From the NCBI RefSeq assembly GCF_008711175.1, contig NZ_VWNF01000011.1, forward strand, positions 372,001 to 436,000: 64,000 nt of DNA. The letters are read 5' to 3'. Numbering within the stretch: position 1 is the stretch's first letter; the number at the start of each line of letters is the position of its first letter. Shown one piece after another: positions 62,676-64,000 of this stretch. The notes below the pieces were generated by a model that saw nothing but the letters and a program-made list of their open reading frames with translations, searched no databases and was not told the DNA's origin. This DNA is from Nesterenkonia ebinurensis (lineage in GTDB: Bacteria > Actinomycetota > Actinomycetes > Actinomycetales > Micrococcaceae). The position numbers were made by a program, and so were the translations under genes.

Positions 62676-63848
62676 TCACCGGGAAGCTCGCTCGAGAATC
62701 TCTTCCATAATGGCGTCGTTGACCTTCCGAGGCTCCCCGTAGCTGGGGTAGTGGAACTGCATGATGTTAGCGTAGGGGTTGACCTCCAGCACCACCGCAT
62801 CCTCAGCAGTGCTCAGGTCGGGGACCAACAGGTCCACTGCGGCCGCACCCAGTCCGGGGATGGCCCATAAGCCGTCTACGGCAAGTTCTTTGAGCTCATC
62901 GCTGACCAGGTCCAGCACATCCACCGCGACTCCGCCGCCGCGGGTAGTGTCTGCAATCGGGGTCAGGAACTGCAGCTTACCTGCCGACAGCACCGAGTCA
63001 CGAGTCAGCTCCATCGGTGCCAGGAAGGAGTCGGTCACCTCAGGCTGCCTAGGCTTGAGGTATTCATTGGGCTTGCGCCTGGCGATCTCGTCGTCAGCCA
63101 GTTTGCCCACACTGGTGATGCCGTCACCCACCACATAGAGCGGCAGCCGGGCCACCGCACCCACCACCTGTCCGCCCACCACATAGCAGCGCACATCCAG
63201 GCCTGGGGTGTACTCCTCGATGACGATCAGGTACCGGGACTCCGAGGTGGCCGACCGGGCAGCCATCGCTGCCTGCCAAGCGGCCCGCAGCTGGCTCTCA
63301 CGGGTCACATTCACGGTGATGCCCTTGGCGGCCCGGCCGGCGGAGGGCTTGACTGCCACCTGCTTGCCCAGGGCCTTCATATACTTCACCGCGCGGGAGA
63401 AGTCGGTGGGGTTGATGGCCTTGCCCTTAGGCGTAGGAACCTCTGCGGAGCTGAGGTACCGCTTGGTCATCGCCTTGGACCGGTAGACCCGCCGGGCCTG
63501 ATGGCTGACCAGGGAGGTGATCACCCCGTCGGTCCCACCCACCAGCACACCGGAGAGGAAGAACAGCTGATTGGACTCGGTGATCTTCTTGATGGTCATC
63601 CGCTTGCGCCGAGCTGCCCGCTGCAGCAGCTCATCGTGAGGCAGCGTAGAGCTCCACCGGCGCAGCTGATCGTACTTGGGCTCCACATGCTCAACGACGA
63701 ATCGGGCCGTGACCGAAGGATCCTTCCCCAGTTCCACTGCTGGCCGTGATGCACCCCGGGGTGCAGGGGGCGGCGGTGGCGGGGCCGGCGGCTGAGGTCC
63801 CGGGCCGCGCCGGGCACCTCCGGGAGCAGGAAAATAGGTCTCAGGCAT
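62676..63848 (-). CDS. ATP-grasp domain protein of unknown substrate
   Basis: 390 residues. A Pro-rich disordered N-terminus (PPAPPPPPPAP near residue 25) precedes an ATP-grasp fold. KAMTKRYLSSAEVPTPKG is the N-terminal lobe, VAVKPSAGRAAKGITVNV the ATP-binding Lys and Gly-loop, IVIEEYTPGLDVRCYVVGG the hinge, and LEVNPYANIMQFHYPSYGEPR the metal-binding acid/Asn motif near the C-terminus. It resembles the ATP-grasp part of cyanophycin synthetase and GshF, which join an acid to an amine. A TATTCT box lies 8 nt before the ATG. The gene upstream is a paralogue. Confidence 0.85.
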   Translation of the reverse strand: MPETYFPAPGGARRGPGPQPPAPPPPPPAPRGASRPAVELGKDPSVTARFVVEHVEPKYDQLRRWSSTLPHDELLQRAARRKRMTIKKITESNQLFFLSGVLVGGTDGVITSLVSHQARRVYRSKAMTKRYLSSAEVPTPKGKAINPTDFSRAVKYMKALGKQVAVKPSAGRAAKGITVNVTRESQLRAAWQAAMAARSATSESRYLIVIEEYTPGLDVRCYVVGGQVVGAVARLPLYVVGDGITSVGKLADDEIARRKPNEYLKPRQPEVTDSFLAPMELTRDSVLSAGKLQFLTPIADTTRGGGVAVDVLDLVSDELKELAVDGLWAIPGLGAAAVDLLVPDLSTAEDAVVLEVNPYANIMQFHYPSYGEPRKVNDAIMEEILERASR

Positions 63849-63865
63849 CGGTAGTCAGAATAGCC

Positions 63866-64000
63866 CTATAGCGCCGCGGTGAAGAGGATATGCTCGGCCA
63901 GCGCATCGGCCACCGGCCGGCCCTCCCCCAGGCTCGGGTAGTGGTGCGGGACGATGCTTGCGGTCTCATTCACGCTGATGACCACCCCGCCGGCAGCACC
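63866..64000 (-). CDS. Second ATP-grasp protein, C-terminal part only (cut by window edge)
   Basis: 44 residues ending at a TAG at 63866. The segment VVISVNETASIVPHHYPSLGE lines up with VVLEVNPYANIMQFHYPSYGE of the neighbouring gene, including the metal-binding Asn and the HYPS-GE end. It is therefore a tandem paralogue, 17 nt upstream on the same strand. The rest lies beyond the window. Confidence 0.75.
   Translation of the reverse strand, partial: GAAGGVVISVNETASIVPHHYPSLGEGRPVADALAEHILFTAAL

Overview
The window reads as chromosomal DNA of a high-GC Gram-positive bacterium, most likely a member of the Micrococcales and perhaps a Nesterenkonia-like Micrococcaceae (inference). The reasons are: GC-rich codon use; the block infA-rpmJ-rpsM-rpsK-rpoA-rplQ-truA with no rpsD between rpsK and rpoA; a DUF222/HNH protein; a Mrp antiporter with fused A and B subunits; and many genes whose start codon sits 6-8 nt after a TANNNT box, the signature of leaderless actinobacterial transcripts. 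No rRNA, tRNA, CRISPR array or intact transposase was seen.

Layout. 1-3.4 kb: end of a VanY-type carboxypeptidase, two unknown genes and a DUF222-HNH gene behind an AT-rich spacer. 3.6-6.1 kb: glmM, rpsI, rplM. 6.4-15.2 kb: a mannitol module (ptsH-ptsI-mtlA-mtlD, divergent mtlR, plus a sugar-porter MFS) placed between rplM and truA, which are usually neighbours in this group. 15.4-19.7 kb: truA and the alpha-operon end of the ribosomal cluster, with an array of REP-like inverted repeats between truA and rplQ. 20-22.8 kb: S4-domain protein, S9 peptidase, Rieske protein. 23-29.8 kb: mrpA(B)CDEFG. 29.9-33.2 kb: UMF1-like MFS, AEC transporter, dcd.

33.2-44.3 kb: a long minus-strand run of ten genes, many overlapping by 4 nt. 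It encodes an aldehyde dehydrogenase, a TAXI-TRAP importer, a TPP-dependent enzyme, an FAD monooxygenase, a FadR-type GntR regulator, a C-N hydrolase, a DUF2848 protein, a cupin and an MFS exporter. It looks like a self-contained catabolic operon for an unidentified, probably aromatic or N-heterocyclic acid. 44.5-45.6 kb: one membrane protein of unknown function.

46-57.3 kb: a second accessory block with an IclR regulator, a glutathione-importer-like ABC system with a fused double ATPase, gamma-glutamyltransferase, a serine hydrolase and a second AEC transporter. It lies between two nearly identical direct repeats (45485-45996 and 57513-58377). The left repeat carries an intact membrane-protein gene and a truncated P-type ATPase. 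The right repeat carries a broken membrane-protein gene and the intact ATPase. This is the geometry expected if a circular DNA carrying this locus integrated by a single homologous crossover. It is the most striking structure in the window.

57.8-64 kb: P-type ATPase, panD, a YtxH-like protein, a CynX-type MFS, and two tandem paralogous ATP-grasp genes, the second cut by the window edge. The interval between dcd and the ATPase looks like an insertion hotspot that received two catabolic loads.
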